NCBI GenBank assembly: GCA_029216955.1 | Contig: JANAVB010033217.1 | Span: 1,437,059-1,501,058, forward strand | DNA: 64,000 nt | Reading direction: 5' to 3' | From: Iris pallida | Lineage: Eukaryota; Streptophyta; Magnoliopsida; Asparagales; Iridaceae | Shown here: positions 47,212 to 61,500 of the stretch, in pieces | Layout: every line of letters starts with the position of its first letter | How positions within the stretch are numbered: the first letter of the stretch is position 1 | Notes under the pieces: generated by a model | Databases searched by the model: none | Told to the model about the DNA's origin: nothing | The model's input: the letters and a program-made list of their open reading frames with translations, nothing else | Translations under genes and position numbers: made by a program

Positions 47212-50200
47212 TGTCACGCCCCAGAACCAGAATACTGGAGAACGGGGGCAGACATTGCCAGCTACGTATAATAAAATGGAATCCATCTCACCATACGGTC
47301 ACGGCTGTCTAGATATATGAGGGTTTAACTATAAGCCATCAGTCTTTTAAGGTCAATAACAAGCCTAGTGTCTCAATCACAAGCAAGTAAGTAAATGTTA
47401 CAAGATGTAAGATCACCAAATATACAATAGTAAGGCGTCCCAAACATTACATATTCAGCTGATCATGAAGCTAGTCGTTACAAAATATGAGGACTAGCAA
47501 GAGTTTAGTCATACATGATCAACCCTAGGTTGCCAACCATGTTACAGCCCGTAGGCAGACAGTAAGTAAAAATGTACACGAGCTAACACTTGTTCGACGG
47601 CTAAACGCCTCAAAAGAATAATTTTACAATAGAGTGGGAGAGCCAAAATAAACCCACTCGTTGCCAGGATTTCGTCTAGTGGTCACCATGTGGCTGGAAG
47701 GTCGGTAGATCCTCTGGAGCTGCTCTGGTATCTGGCCATACAAAACCAGCTGGGTCAGATCCCAGAAAGAGCAAGTGCCACAAAAGAGGCTTCACTTAGG
47801 AACTAAAACCAGCAATTAGCACAAGAGTAAAAAAAATATATAAAAGACAGTAATTAAAGAAAAGCATGACAGGTGATATACGATGAGATAACCATGGGAC
47901 TATTCAGATAACCAGGTTACAACCTGTAAACCAAACAAGGACCGGGGTCGTAACCCTTCGTCTGAACCGAACTTGGTTTCTCCCACCATTTATCGACAAG
48001 ATAAAATAAGAAAACAGGTCATGTGACAATCTTGTACAGAATCAAGACAAGAATAGACTAGTAAACTTCATCCAACATTTCACGGTCAAGCAATAAGTAC
48101 GGCTTGATACTTTAGCTAACTAGGGTTACCACAGGCCTAGTTACTAACAAGATACAGCGAGATTATTCTACAGCCATAAGCCCTGCAGACCATCCAGGCT
48201 ATCCGGACGTAATTAGGGATTGAATTCAAGTGGGTACATCGTCCAGGAAACGCATGTACCCTTAGGTGACTTAGAGGGTGCAATACATGACAGTGTGTTG
48301 GAAATGTGCCCTACTCGATGGCAGGCTACAGATCCCAAGTGGGGCACCCAGATAACGGAATTGACTGTAGCTGGGAAAATCTCTTCATGACTACCGTGTT
48401 ATTTTAGTTATAACCTTAGTCAATTTACCGTAGGTACCCCTGACCGTGGTACTCAGGGGTCCCTGTCCTAGACATTATGCAAGACAAGACGGGTTCATTT
48501 GTACAAGCACAATCGTCCACGGTGTCCAGACCATTCAATTTTTGTCATGTCGTATTGGCCGTCAACAGTAATTCGAGAATATATATATATCATGTCATGT
48601 CCACTGTCAGGAGTGCGCCACATCGGGCCACTATCAAGTCATGTTTATCATGTCAAGTTATCTTGTCAAGAGTGCACCACCACGGGTCACTGTCAGGTAA
48701 TGTCATTTGTCAAGAAGGGGAGAAACTTGTACAATTAAAATAATAATATAATATAATATATATATTCTTGAAGCCAAGGAGAAATTCTACAACTTTCATG
48801 TTGGGAGTGGGAAGAAATTCTGACCACAATTCAGACAAATAAAATATTAAATAATCAAAGTGGACCCCATGCGGCCCGAAAGTGGGAAGAACAAACATGC
48901 GGTCAAAGAGAGTGGGAGGCCACCCATGCGGCCAGCCAAAGCTTATGCGGCCAGAAGAAAAAAAATAGCTGAAGGGGGGCCATGCGGACAAGAGTAAATG
49001 CTAACAAGAAATATTCATGCAGTCAGAAAAGACAGAGAGTGGGAAGACAATAAATGCGAGCTTCCACTTAAACAAAGGAAGGGCACGTGGCCAAACAATG
49101 AAATAATGACTGCCAGTAAAAGAGTGGCTCACGTGGCCAAAATATTAGATAGTGGGGAAAGGGAGCCTATGCGGCTCACCTTAGATTCCATGCAAAATGC
49201 AACATGCAAATAATAGTATTATTTAATGGCCAAAGGCCATGCGGCTCTGCATCAAGGAATTATTAATGCTGTAAATATCAATGCGGCTCACCCTCACATT
49301 TGCTTGCATGAAAATACAAACAAATAAATAAATAAATAAATAAATAATGGCCATGCGGTTTGCTTGCATGAAAATGCAAACAAGCAACTAATATAAAAAT
49401 AATTTCCTTATGCGGCTCCACTTGATTCATGCGGCTGCAATGGAAACCCCCACTTAGCTAAAGCATGCGGCTGCAGTATTCTCTAATGCTTGTATTAAAG
49501 CATTAAATAATGCATGCTGATGTATTACTCTTTAAAGCATTAAATAATGCATGATGATGCATTACTCTCGAATGCTTGCATTAAAGCATTAAATAATACT
49601 AATATATATAGAGGTTAAAAAGGTTCCATGCAAGCTTGCTAAATGTGAATGTACTTAGAGAATGCTTTGGAGTAATGCATTAATTGCATGCATTTGGAGA
49701 ATGCATTTAAAGTATCTTGCATTAAATGCATTTGGAGAAAGCTTGCTAACTATGAATGCATTTGGAGAATGCCTGCATGCTATTACAGTATATGCGGCTC
49801 TCTTGTATTAATGCATTTAATATATACATTAATGCATTGGAGAATGCATTTGGAGAATGCATTTACTATAAAATATTGTACATGTTAAAATCTTGCATGT
49901 ATTTAGAATGTACATTAATGCATTGCATGCATATGCGGCTCATTAAGAGCCATATGCGGCTCACTACTGTGTGTTCATGCAAGCAAGGCTTACTATCACG
50001 TGCATTTCATAATGCATTAAATAGGATTTCAAGTAACTTGGCATTAAATGGACTTGCCAGCACATGCAATTACGTAATGTATTAAATGGAATAGCAAACA
50101 AACATGCATTACATAATGCATTACCTAATGCATTAATATGCAGCTCACGTGCTTGCTTCATGCATACGGCTACAATGGATTATTTTCCATAATCCATGCG

Positions 50201-50969
50201 GCTGACTTTCCCTCCATTGCAAGAAAATATTAAAATCAAGGTAAAAGCCATACGGCTCTTTATGGCTCCTATATGCAGCTGGATGCATTAGAGAATTCAT
50301 TAGAATATGCATTAAATGCATGCATTTAGAATATGCAATAAAATATTGTATGCACTAGAATACATATAAAAAAATTTTGCATGCATATGCGACTGACTGC
50401 TAAAATGTCCATGCGGCTCAGCAACATCCCATAGGTCAAATTGGACCAAACAAATTCTCTACAACATAGAACCATCAACAAGCAAAATATACAAGTTGTT
50501 AGATCAAAATTCATGAAAACCGAAAATACCACAACATTAGATCTACAAGAATATAACCATGGAAATGAAAAATGCTAAGTACTAAAGTGGGTTAGAAACA
50601 CATGAGGAAGACAATGGAACAATAAAAATAGACTTCCTCCATGAAGCAAGTTGCACTTGCCTAAGCTCTCCCTCTCTCCTGGTAGGTGAAGAGTAAAGAT
50701 GGAGAAGAAGAAATGAGTAATGAGTAATAATGGAAGAGAGAGAGTGGGAGGGAGTGGTGGTAGGTGGGAGTGGTCCTCCACATAAAACCAAACCAAGCCA
50801 AACCCACTAAACCGAACCAAACCAAGCCAATGCAATCCCATGATGAACCATGCTAATGCAACATGCAAAAAAATAAAACCCAAGGCTAACTAATTATGAC
50901 AAACCAAAAATACGAGCCCGAAATACGTACACGTATTCCCAATACGTAATACGAACTACGGGCATTACA
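47212..50969 (-). repeat. LTR of B, 5' copy
   Basis: Full-length partner of 42185-45568. On the minus strand it runs TGTAATGCCCGTAGTTCG ... GGGGCGTGACA, and TGGTTTAAGTGG follows as the putative primer-binding site. Confidence 0.9.
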
Positions 50970-52299
50970 GAAGAATATCTGAACCTATAGCAGAACATGT
51001 AGAGAAGAATGGAGATATATACTAACCCAGATCTGGACACTACAGAACTGGACAAGGATAGAACAATGTGGACATCTGGATGAGGACATGACATACATTA
51101 ATACTGAACATGTGGTAGGCAGTGGGCTAGTTGGTATGTAGTGAATCATCCAATAGTTCTCAATGTGAAACCTTATGCAATGAAGTATAAGGTAATGAAC
51201 TACATGCTATGCAATTGGCTAAGCAATGACTAAACCAAAACCCCAACCTCTCACAAGCCTTTAGAACTACTCACTCATCAACCAATCTATATACCTATAC
51301 TCAAAATACATATACAAGTTATATTTCTAAAATAGAAACTAACATATATGTAGATATGAAAATATACTCTCAGGTATTAGTACATACATACATATGTGGA
51401 TAACTCACTGAAACTCAGGTGAAATGACTGAATCAAATTTATCCATAAATTATTTTTCAAGAAAACTGGAACACACTATATAGGGAAAAAACCTATAAAT
51501 CGAATCCATAACCAATTCAACCAAATAACATTTGAAAACCTAAACAACTATGAAACCAAATTTGAAACAACTGAACTTAGGTGAATCCTGCAAAGACTCA
51601 TTTAAAACCTTAAGATTCGAATTGAACATTTGGAACATTTGAAATCAGTAAACAACAGTATCAGAAAACCTAGATTTGAACCCAAAATCCCTTTTAAAAA
51701 CCAAACAATATTGAAATAAAAATAGTAAAACACGTGTACAGTCACAGGGACAAGTCCCACGTGTCTAATGGGACACCAACTAGTCCAATGTCACGACCCG
51801 CACCCGCACCCGCTTTTCGGATACGAAGCCTGTCCAAGCCCAGCTACGCATCAAGCGGACTCCAGCCCGACTCGAATACGTAAACGCTGTCAAGGCTATG
51901 GTATACTGCCAACTCATGGCAAATAAATCTATATCTCAATCCACAATAAGAATATGAAACATGAATGAACACTATGGGTCGTGGTTTGCAGCCCACTAAC
52001 ATATATGTCCGATAAGACTCTAAAGGAAATAACAAGAGTCTAAAACGGAATCAAGAAACAGGATATCTCATGATAAGGTATGAAAGCACGAGCGGATAAT
52101 AAACACAATAACGATACCTGAATCCTGCAAGAACCGCAAATCCTCTACCATCCAGAACTACTAGCTAACTCCATACAACCGCTAAACCTGAGGAGATCAT
52201 CAGGTCCTCAGAGGACATAGCAAGATACATAATATACATGCCTATCTAACAGTTTTATCATGCGCAAGAAATAAACAAGAAAGAACAAGGACAAGACAA

Positions 52300-52353
52300 A
52301 TGATACGAACACGAATACGAACACGAATACGAATACGAACACGAATACGAACA
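52300..52353. repeat. Short tandem repeat ACGAACACGAAT
   Basis: A 6/12-bp period of CGAA(C/T)A over about 50 bp. Confidence 0.85.
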
Positions 52354-52421
52354 CTAGAATAACTACGCATAAATGAACTGCCGGATGAACGATAATTACG
52401 AGATCAATGGAAGAAAACAAA

Positions 52422-52794
52422 CCCTCGTCCCGAGTGTGGACTTACTGGTTTGAACTAAACACTAACCCTCGTTCCGAGTGTGGACTCTCTGGTTAGTACT
52501 AACCCTCGTCCTGAGTGTGGACTCTCTGGTTAGTTTATGGCAAGACACCCTCGTCCCGAGTGTGGACTCTCTGGTACAAATACTACATCCTCGTCCCGTG
52601 TGTGGACTCTTTGATGTAAACACCCTCGTCCCGAGTGTGGACTCTCTGGTGCAAGTCAACTCAAGTCAAATCTACACCCTCGTCCCGAGTGTGGACTCTC
52701 TGGTACAATAATCGATATCCTAGTCCCGAGTGTGGACTCACGGATGTAAACAGATCAAGAAAAACACCCTCGTCCCGAGTGTGGACTCTCTGGT
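52422..52794. repeat. Array of nine 28-bp cores with unequal spacers
   Basis: Cores begin at 52422, 52466, 52503, 52548, 52588, 52623, 52677, 52718 and 52767. Consensus first 20 bases CCCTCGTCCCGAGTGTGGAC, then TCTCTGGT. Spacers are 7-26 bp and differ in sequence; some share AACACT, TGTAAACA or TACA. Non-coding in an LTR. Confidence 0.93.
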
Positions 52795-54462
52795 GCCAAG
52801 GAAACAATGTCAAGGATTTAGCAGTTCACTTACACGTACTCGTTCCATGACACGACTCAAGCAAGGTACTGACGAGAACTCCAAATGTGAAACACAAGGC
52901 CAAAACATGAACATGGCTATAAACAATAAAAACAACTCCACAGAAAATAACACGAAAGCACATGTCCATAAACAATCAAATGACTGAAAAATGAAAGAAA
53001 TACATGTAAGTAAAACTGTAGAGGAAGGCAAGGTATACTTGCCTGGTGGTAGCGCGAAGAACCAATAAGATACCGTCAACTAGTATGCCATAAAGTCAAA
53101 ATCCACAATTGTCTCCGAAAGCTGAAACAAACATTGCCAACATTCTCAGAATAGTCAAATTAGCTAGGATTGCCTGTCCTTAAGTCCAATTCTGGATACA
53201 GGAGCAAAATGGTAATTTCGGGCAAAACAATGTCCGCCGTTGGACCTCCTTTGCATCGAAAAGCGTGTCAGAGTCAATGGTCTCTAAAGTCGTCAAACTA
53301 TATGTCTACGGATTCAGTTTTCTAATACAAACCCAACCGTATGTCCAAAGTTGGATTCCGGCGGGCCGTGCACAAAATCACCCGTTGAGTCGGACCGTGG
53401 GGCCCGCAAAACGATGATTTTATCAACTGTCTCAGAATCGGACCAAACTTGGCATACAGGACCAAAAATAATACGGTCCTGTTGGCGTAGGTTTCGTTTC
53501 TATCTGACGAGCGTGCACGAAGTAATTGGAAAACTTGCACAGGGGCCGATACGGTGAATTTCGACGGATACGCATCAAATTCGTCGCGCACTACGCGATC
53601 AATTTAAATTCTGCCAAAGCCTACACGACCACGAAGCCGTTACGCACCTTTCGATGCTTTCAGTTCGTGACCACATCGCCCGGAATGGCGGAATGGACGT
53701 GGTATCGGAGAGATTTTATTGTTTTCGAAAACAGTTTAATAAGTTTTTTCTTGATTTTGGCGATTCAATTTCTCGACGCACAATCAATGAAATTAAGATT
53801 TACAAAAAGGATTTCGAAGCTCTATAGGTTGTCTTCCAGATTGTCTAGTAGGGTTTTGAAAACTCTCAAAAGCTGGACAGTTATAACCCTTCCAAATAGG
53901 TGTTGGGACTGGATTCGTAATCCGTTTCTGAACAGATTTTTTGGTGAATTTAGGTCGATTTCTCCTATGATTTTACTGCGATCTATACTAATCTAGTTAA
54001 TAGGATGTAAAGTCGGTTGGATTGGGAGCATACCCGAAAAGACGGTTTGGCGAACGGTCGATTGTGCGCGAAGATCCTTCGTGACGAAGTTGCACGTCCG
54101 CGGCTACTGCTGCTGTCTCTGTTTCTCTTTGTAGGTGCACGCGACTGTTCTACGTCCGCCCCCGGCCGTCGGCCAACCCCCGGCCAGCCTACGGCGGCGC
54201 GCGCGCAGGGGAGGGGCGCGCGCGTGGGTGTGGTCTCGAGGAAGCTAGGGTTTTGTCCAACTCCCGTTGTATATATACATACGTATATATACATTGTACT
54301 GCTCAGAACAAGGGTCGGGGAGGGTTTAAGCAGCCTGGGTCGGGTTTGCCCTCGGCTTGGCCTGGGTTGTGGGACCCTGGGCCGGGCTGGGATGGCCTGG
54401 GCTTTATTGTTTGTTCTTTTTTTTGTTTTTCTATTTCTTTCTCTTTTTATTAACGTTAATAC

Positions 54463-55326
<864 letters not shown>

Positions 55327-56950
55327 CACGTATAATATATATTTATATATACATACGCATACACACATATGTAATATCTATTTATTTATACATGCATACC
55401 TACCATTACAACAATAAATATTCACGACAACCATAATATATCCCAATAATATATATTCATAATATAGTGTCTTATTTATAGAAATATATACACATATATA
55501 CACATATCATTATAATAAATAATTTAATAAATATAAATCGCCAATTCCTAAATATATACACAAAATATATGCATTTACCAAACATGTCTACAAGGTCGTA
55601 TTTGGTCCCACTATATGACTACATGGGCTTGGATTTGACATGGGTCCAATCTGGACAGGTTCGGTACAACCGGGTTCCCGAAAACACAATAATATAATTA
55701 AATAATAAATAAAATCTTCGGTAGGGTTAAGTCGCAACTTGGCCTGGTTTTCTTAGTTACGACGTCGCTATGGCTCGGCCTTCTCTACCAGGACTAATAC
55801 ACTAGTCAAAGCACGCCACTGCATTAACCGTGCCATGATTCCTAGTCGTCTTGTATTCCAAATCTCAACCATGGCTAAAATCATCTACCGTAATAATTAA
55901 CTAAATAAATATTTATAAAATTCTAAAATCACTATTTAAATCAAATAAATAATATAAAAAAATTCGGGAAGGGAAGCTACATCCAAGAATCAGGACACGA
56001 GGTGTCCAAACCCAAATCGAAACAGTGTCAAAAAATAGCAATTCCCAGTCCTCGTGCACGCGTGTCGGGTTATCGTGGACTCGACACAAAGCTCGAAGTA
56101 TGTCGAGCTCGTGCACACGTGTTCGCCACACATAGGGCTATACGCCTATGCCCCTGCACCGTGTTCCAGTGTCGCCGTGTCCAAGTTACGAGCACGTATC
56201 AGAACGTGTCTGTGCGCGTGTGTGCGTGTGTGTGCAAAATCAGTACGAGTCGGATTTCTCCCAATCCGCTCGATAAAATCTCCCCAAATTTTGTGTGTAT
56301 CGTGTCAGTGATTTCCCACACGTCTCCATAAATTTTTGTCGTGTCTCGTGTCATGTTGTGTCCTGTGTCGACCCCGAGCAGTAGGACAATGTACGGTAGC
56401 CTCGTGCTGCGTGTCCGTGTTCATTTTGGACACAAAACTCTCCCAAAATTGTGCTCAGTCACATATATAATTAATCCCCATATATAGGGCTACCCAAATC
56501 TAAAATTTGTTTTGGAAACAAGAACAAACAGTCCACAGTGGAATTTCAACAAACACTTGTACATACACATAGACACGTGTCCGATACAGACACCAAACGG
56601 ACACGGTTTCCTACCAAACTTGAGAGACAGCTAGGGGACACCTAGATCTAGCCTAATATGCAAAGAAATCAGAATTAAAGTACAATTTGAAGGGTTTACC
56701 TATAGGTTGCAAATGACCAAAAAAAGTCCCAAATCAAATGGCTCCCGTTGCTAGCCAAATCCTCCAAATTGCCCACAAACTGAAATCACTCTCCATGAAT
56801 ATCAAATAGAGGATGATTAGAATCTATTGCAAAAAATTTGGATAAAAAAGGAATTGAAATGGATTTATTATGAATTAAGGAAGATGGGAATTACCTTTCC
56901 TTTCTAAAAGTTGGTTGAACACAAAAGAGACAAGAACAAAGGAATAGGAG

Positions 56951-56958
56951 TTTAAATA
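56951..56958 (-). promoter_or_regulatory. Likely TATA box of LTR C (3' LTR)
   Basis: Minus-strand CCTATTTAAACTCC. About 45 bp upstream lies GAAACCCTAACCCTAA (56998-57013), a telo-box-like string. The same pair is kept in the other LTR. Confidence 0.55.
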
Positions 56959-57523
56959 GGGTGGGAATCCCTATGTGACTGGTCATAAAGGAAAGAATTA
57001 GGGTTAGGGTTTCACTAATGGGCTATGGGCCAAGTTATATTAGTCATGGAATCAATTCACAAGTCTCAAGCCTATGAACCAAATCCTTAATCCTCCTATT
57101 TGAATTTTGATTTCTAAATGACTAACTTAGGTTGACTTAAGTTAGACTAGGGTCCCACCATGCTATTCAAGTCACCATAGCTAGAGTCAACATCTAGGTT
57201 AGTCTCTTAAGTCGCAACTAGTAAAAGTCAAAATTAACAACCATCAGTCCAATAATTAATCAATTAATTCCAATAAGTCAAAATAACCAAATTACCCCTA
57301 GGCTAAAAATGATAAATAAATATTCCAATCACATGGTTAGGCTCTAGGTCAGACAGTCTCTAGGGTTTCACTAGTAGCACATCAAAATCACAAGTCATGA
57401 CTTAAAACAATTTTAAATTGATTAAAAATCACCAAAATTCATAATGTGATATAAATATCAATAAATAATAATTATAATTACAAAAGTTCAAAATTACCCT
57501 CATTTGGAAGACTGGGAGTCACA

Positions 57524-58546
57524 AGTCTACCCCCCTTAGAAGAATTTTGTCCTCGAAATTAAGATGGTCGTACCCGTACTAGGCCAAACCCCCAATCAAA
57601 TCAAGGTCAAGAAAACTACATCTAAAACATGCAAATTGTGGTCCTACTGGTCGTGATATCATGGTCTTGATCAGGGTCACTATACTATCTATCACAGCAC
57701 AAGACATCCTGACATGTACGAATGGAATCATATAAAAAGATGGAAAGAAGAACAGGAAAGACAGACCTGCTAACCCGTCACCCTTAGCGTCGGCCTACTC
57801 GACTGTCAGCGCAAAGCCCTGTCCCTCTGGGGTGTATCCCTCTGATGGTACGGGGCACGGTGCTGTGCTACAGGTGTCCTAGCTCCCTCTATCTAATCCA
57901 TGACACTCAAGTAATATACACACTGATATTCCACTCAATTATACTAGGGCACCATCTATATGGTATCTATTCTGCAATCTGATAATTATACCCGTCTATC
58001 CAGAACCATGTTACCAGAATTCCCGTCACACCAGTAAGTATGGCTGTGATAATCCATAGAGTCCACAACTAATGTACATACCTCTAGAATCATGGTATTT
58101 AAAATTTTTGCATTGCCGCTAGCTTGGCTGCGAAAACTTTAAATTCTCACACCCGAAAAATACATCCAAAATCAGACTCTATCTTATCGCCAAACCAGCT
58201 AATATAGCTGTAGAAGACTCTAGATTCCATGACTGAGGCAAACTAGCCCATAGTGTTATCTTGGTAGAAAATCAAGTCAATAATAAATACTAAGAATCAA
58301 ATTCAACGATGAACAAGGAAGTAGACAAAAACTGTCGGAATCGAATTTCGAGATAGTTTACAATAAGATTCTCAAGTGTCATCCCAGGAATTTTCTCAAG
58401 TAGTCCTAACTGTGATTGAGTACTCTCTCAACTAAAGCCTATTTCTTATCTCTTGCCGCAGGCGCACAGTAGTACAACTAATCATCGCACTACCACAACT
58501 TCGCACTAATACGAATCTCGACCTGCATGGGCCACCACTAAAAACG
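57524..58546 (-). mobile_element. Internal region of element C, essentially non-coding
   Basis: 1023 bp from polypurine tract (57524-57538) to leader. A minus-strand stretch around 57790-57890 encodes ARTPVAQHRAPYHQRDTPQR and more basic residues, which could be the last trace of a gag tail. No zinc knuckle, capsid or enzyme domain. Around 58020-58240 three loose copies of a motif ending TGGCTG/TAGCTG followed by GA(A/T)AA occur about every 80 bp. Confidence 0.7.
58512..58546 (-). promoter_or_regulatory. Leader of C next to its 5' LTR
   Basis: Minus strand CGTTTTTAGTGGTGGCCCAT follows ...CGTGACA. It is shared with the leaders of B and G. Confidence 0.55.
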
Positions 58547-61500
58547 TGTCACGACCCGCACCCACTGTGAGGATACGAATACGTAACAGCGCCCAGCCTA
58601 CGCCGTAGTGTCGGCGGTAGATCGCTGTTCTAGGTCACTATCTAACCAACAACTCACACAATTATATAATGTACTTGTCAAATCTCAACTCCGAACGGAG
58701 GACAAGTATAGATATAATAAAATCTCAATCACAGTCTAAGCACGATATGATAACACATAAGTTTATCACTAAGACTAAATAATAACAATAAAACCAACTA
58801 CTAAATAATAATAATATCAAAACAATCTCAAAACAAAACATATCTTAACTTATTGACAATTCAAGTTCTAAAACATGAAACTAAACCAAGTCAACTAGCT
58901 AGTCTCCCGATCACTCTGAGTGTCGAGGCCAAAGGTAGCTAAAACATCTCCTGGTCCATAGTAAGTAGGGCAAGTATCTTTAGGGCAATCATCTGTAAAA
59001 TTTTCAATAGGTCCAGTCAGGAGAGGAACGAACACATCTCATCTAGAAAACCAAGTAAATGACAGAGAACTATAAAGCAGTTATAGACAGTTGTATTGAT
59101 GAACATGGCAGTTTATATTCAGGTGATGGTATAAAGAGACAGTTGAAGTACAAGAAAAGTAAGGTAACTAAATCAAGAAAAGAATCATGGCAATAAAGAC
59201 TGTAAAATAGAATCTAGCTGAACTAGAGTAACATGGTATAAGTTCAGACAGTAAATGTAGACAAGTGTAAACTCCAATGTAAGTCCAGTACAAGATGAAT
59301 CTAATACAATGTCCTAAATAGAGCAGTACATGTTAAAATGTGTTTAAAATACGATAAATAAAGTTTACAATGCAATCTACATGATTCTAGCCATTCTAGG
59401 TCAAAGTCAACTCTTGGTCAACTTTGGTCAACCCTCAGTCAAAATAGGTCAACATCTAGTCAAAGTGGGTCAATACTAGACTATGGGTTATCTCTAGGCT
59501 ATTGGTCAATACTAGTCAACTAGGTCAATATCTAGGGTATTGGTAACTAGACTATGGTCAACATATAATAGGCTAAACTCCTTAAGTCTAACTCATATCA
59601 TAACCCACATACATGGTATAATGTAAAACTCTAACCTTATCTAACAACCTCATATACCAATATTACTTATAATCCTCACGACTCATGAGATATCTCATAA
59701 CCTATAGTATGCATATATACACCATACCTCACATTATCTATATAGCACATATAGGTATTATGATATCGACACAAATTCATGTTACTTATACCTCCCAAGT
59801 ATATATGATATATAAATATACATCGCATATGCATATTCTACAGTACCACTTATATAGTATATTAGCCAAAACCATCTACTGACATACTCCTACATATATT
59901 ATATGTATATGTACCCAAGGATGCATCAATGGAATATGGAATGGCTAGCCTGAGTGAATGTTAGGACAATTAGATGCAAGTTTGAACCATACATATGGGC
60001 ATGGACAGGGCAGTGAACTACTTAGGAAAATTCATGTCCAAAGGGACAGATCAAAATGTGCAGGGCAATAGGTTATCAGTCAGTAAAATGAATCATTGAA
60101 AGAGGACTGAACCTCTTGTTCAGATAATGATTTTACATAAATGGCATCCCAACCTTGGATGACAGATGTTTATCATTGGGGGTTATCAAATGAAGGCTGT
60201 AATGAAGACATGAACTGTTCAAATAATGGATTGGTAGTCCTTTAAGTATCAGAACAGATGTACATAACACATCAACAGGGAATGAGGACCTAATATGTGA
60301 AACAAGGATGAATTAGAGGTTTGGATCTAAGGAGAATATCTGAACCTATAGCAGAATGTAGAGAAGAATGGGGATATATACTAACCCAGATCTGGACACT
60401 ACAGAACTGGACAAGGATAGAACAATGTGGACATCTGGATGAGGACATGACATACATGAATACTGAACATGTGGCAGGCAGTGGGTTAGTTGGTATGTAG
60501 TGAATCATCCAATAGTTCTCAATGTGAAACCTTATGCAATGAAGTATAAGGTAATGAACTACATGCTATGCAATTGGCTAAACAATGACTAAACCAAAAC
60601 CCCAACCTCTCACAAGCCTTAAGAACTACTCACTCATCAACCTATCTATATACCTATACTCAAAATACATATACAAGTTACATTTCTAAAACAAAAACTA
60701 ACATATATGTAGATATGAAAATATACTCTCAAGTAATAGTACATACATACATATATGGATAACTCACTGAAACTCAGGTGAAATGACTGAATCAAATTTA
60801 TCCGTAAATCATTTTTCAAGAAAACTGGAACACACTATATAGGGGAAAAACCTATAAATCGAATCCATAACCAATTCAACCAAATAACATTTGAAAACCT
60901 AAATAACTATGAAACCAAATTTGAAACAACTGAACTCAGGTGAATCCTGCAAAGACTTATTTAAAACCTTAAGATTCGAATTGAACATTTGGAACATTTG
61001 AAATCAGTAAACAACAGTATCAGAAAACCTAGATTCGAACCCAAAATCCCTTTTGAAAACCAAACAGTATTGAAATAAAAATAGTAAAACACGTGTACAG
61101 TCACAGGGACATATCCTACGTGTCCAATGGGATACCAACTAGTCCAAGAATCAGGACACGAGGTGTCCAAACCCAAATCGAAATAGTGTCAGAAAACAAC
61201 AATTCCCAGTCCTCGTGCACGCGTGTCGAGTCATCGTGGACTCGACACAGAGCTCGAAGTGTGTCGAGCTCGTGCACACATGTTCGCCACACATAGGGCT
61301 ACACGCCTATGCCCCTGTACCGTGTCCCAGTGTCGCCATGTCCAAGTTACGAGCACGTATCAGAACGTGTCTGTGCGCGTGTGTGCGTGTGTGCAAAATC
61401 AGTACGAGTCAGATTTCTTCCAATTCGCTCAATGAAATCCCCCCAAATTTTGTGTGTTTCGTGTCAGTGATTGCCCGTATGTCTCCATAAATTTTGTGGT

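Larger units (their letters stand above)
42185..50969 (-). mobile_element. Element B: gag-only LTR retrotransposon (TR-GAG-like)
   Basis: LTRs 42185-45568 (3384 bp) and 47212-50969 (3758 bp), both from TGTCACGCCCCAGAACC to GGGCATTACA on the plus strand. Internal part 45569-47211 (1643 bp) has only a gag gene on the minus strand. It is flanked by GGAGA (42180-42184) and GAAGA (50970-50974), the 5-bp target duplication with one change; the empty site is at about 60331 (AAGGAGAATATCTG). A polypurine tract AAGATGGGTAGAGT lies next to the 3' LTR. No protease, reverse transcriptase or integrase, so mobility would need a helper. The LTRs differ only by scattered changes and one 384-bp deletion. Confidence 0.9.

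Noticed and set aside
48477..49213. Small open frames repeated at 43449-44200
   Set aside because: They recur only because the two LTRs of B are copies of each other; frames are short and differ between copies.
52478..52711. Open frame with repeated VPSVDSLV
   Set aside because: Translation of the 28-bp repeat array; unequal spacers shift the frame, so no protein is conserved.
52422..52794. CRISPR array (28-bp repeats with spacers)
   Set aside because: Spacers are only 7-26 bp and partly related to each other, there are no cas genes, and the array lies inside a plant solo LTR with a clear target duplication.
56002..56331. Cys/Arg-rich open frame also seen at 61215-61490
   Set aside because: Lies in both LTRs of C, on the strand opposite to the element's transcription, with frame shifts between copies.
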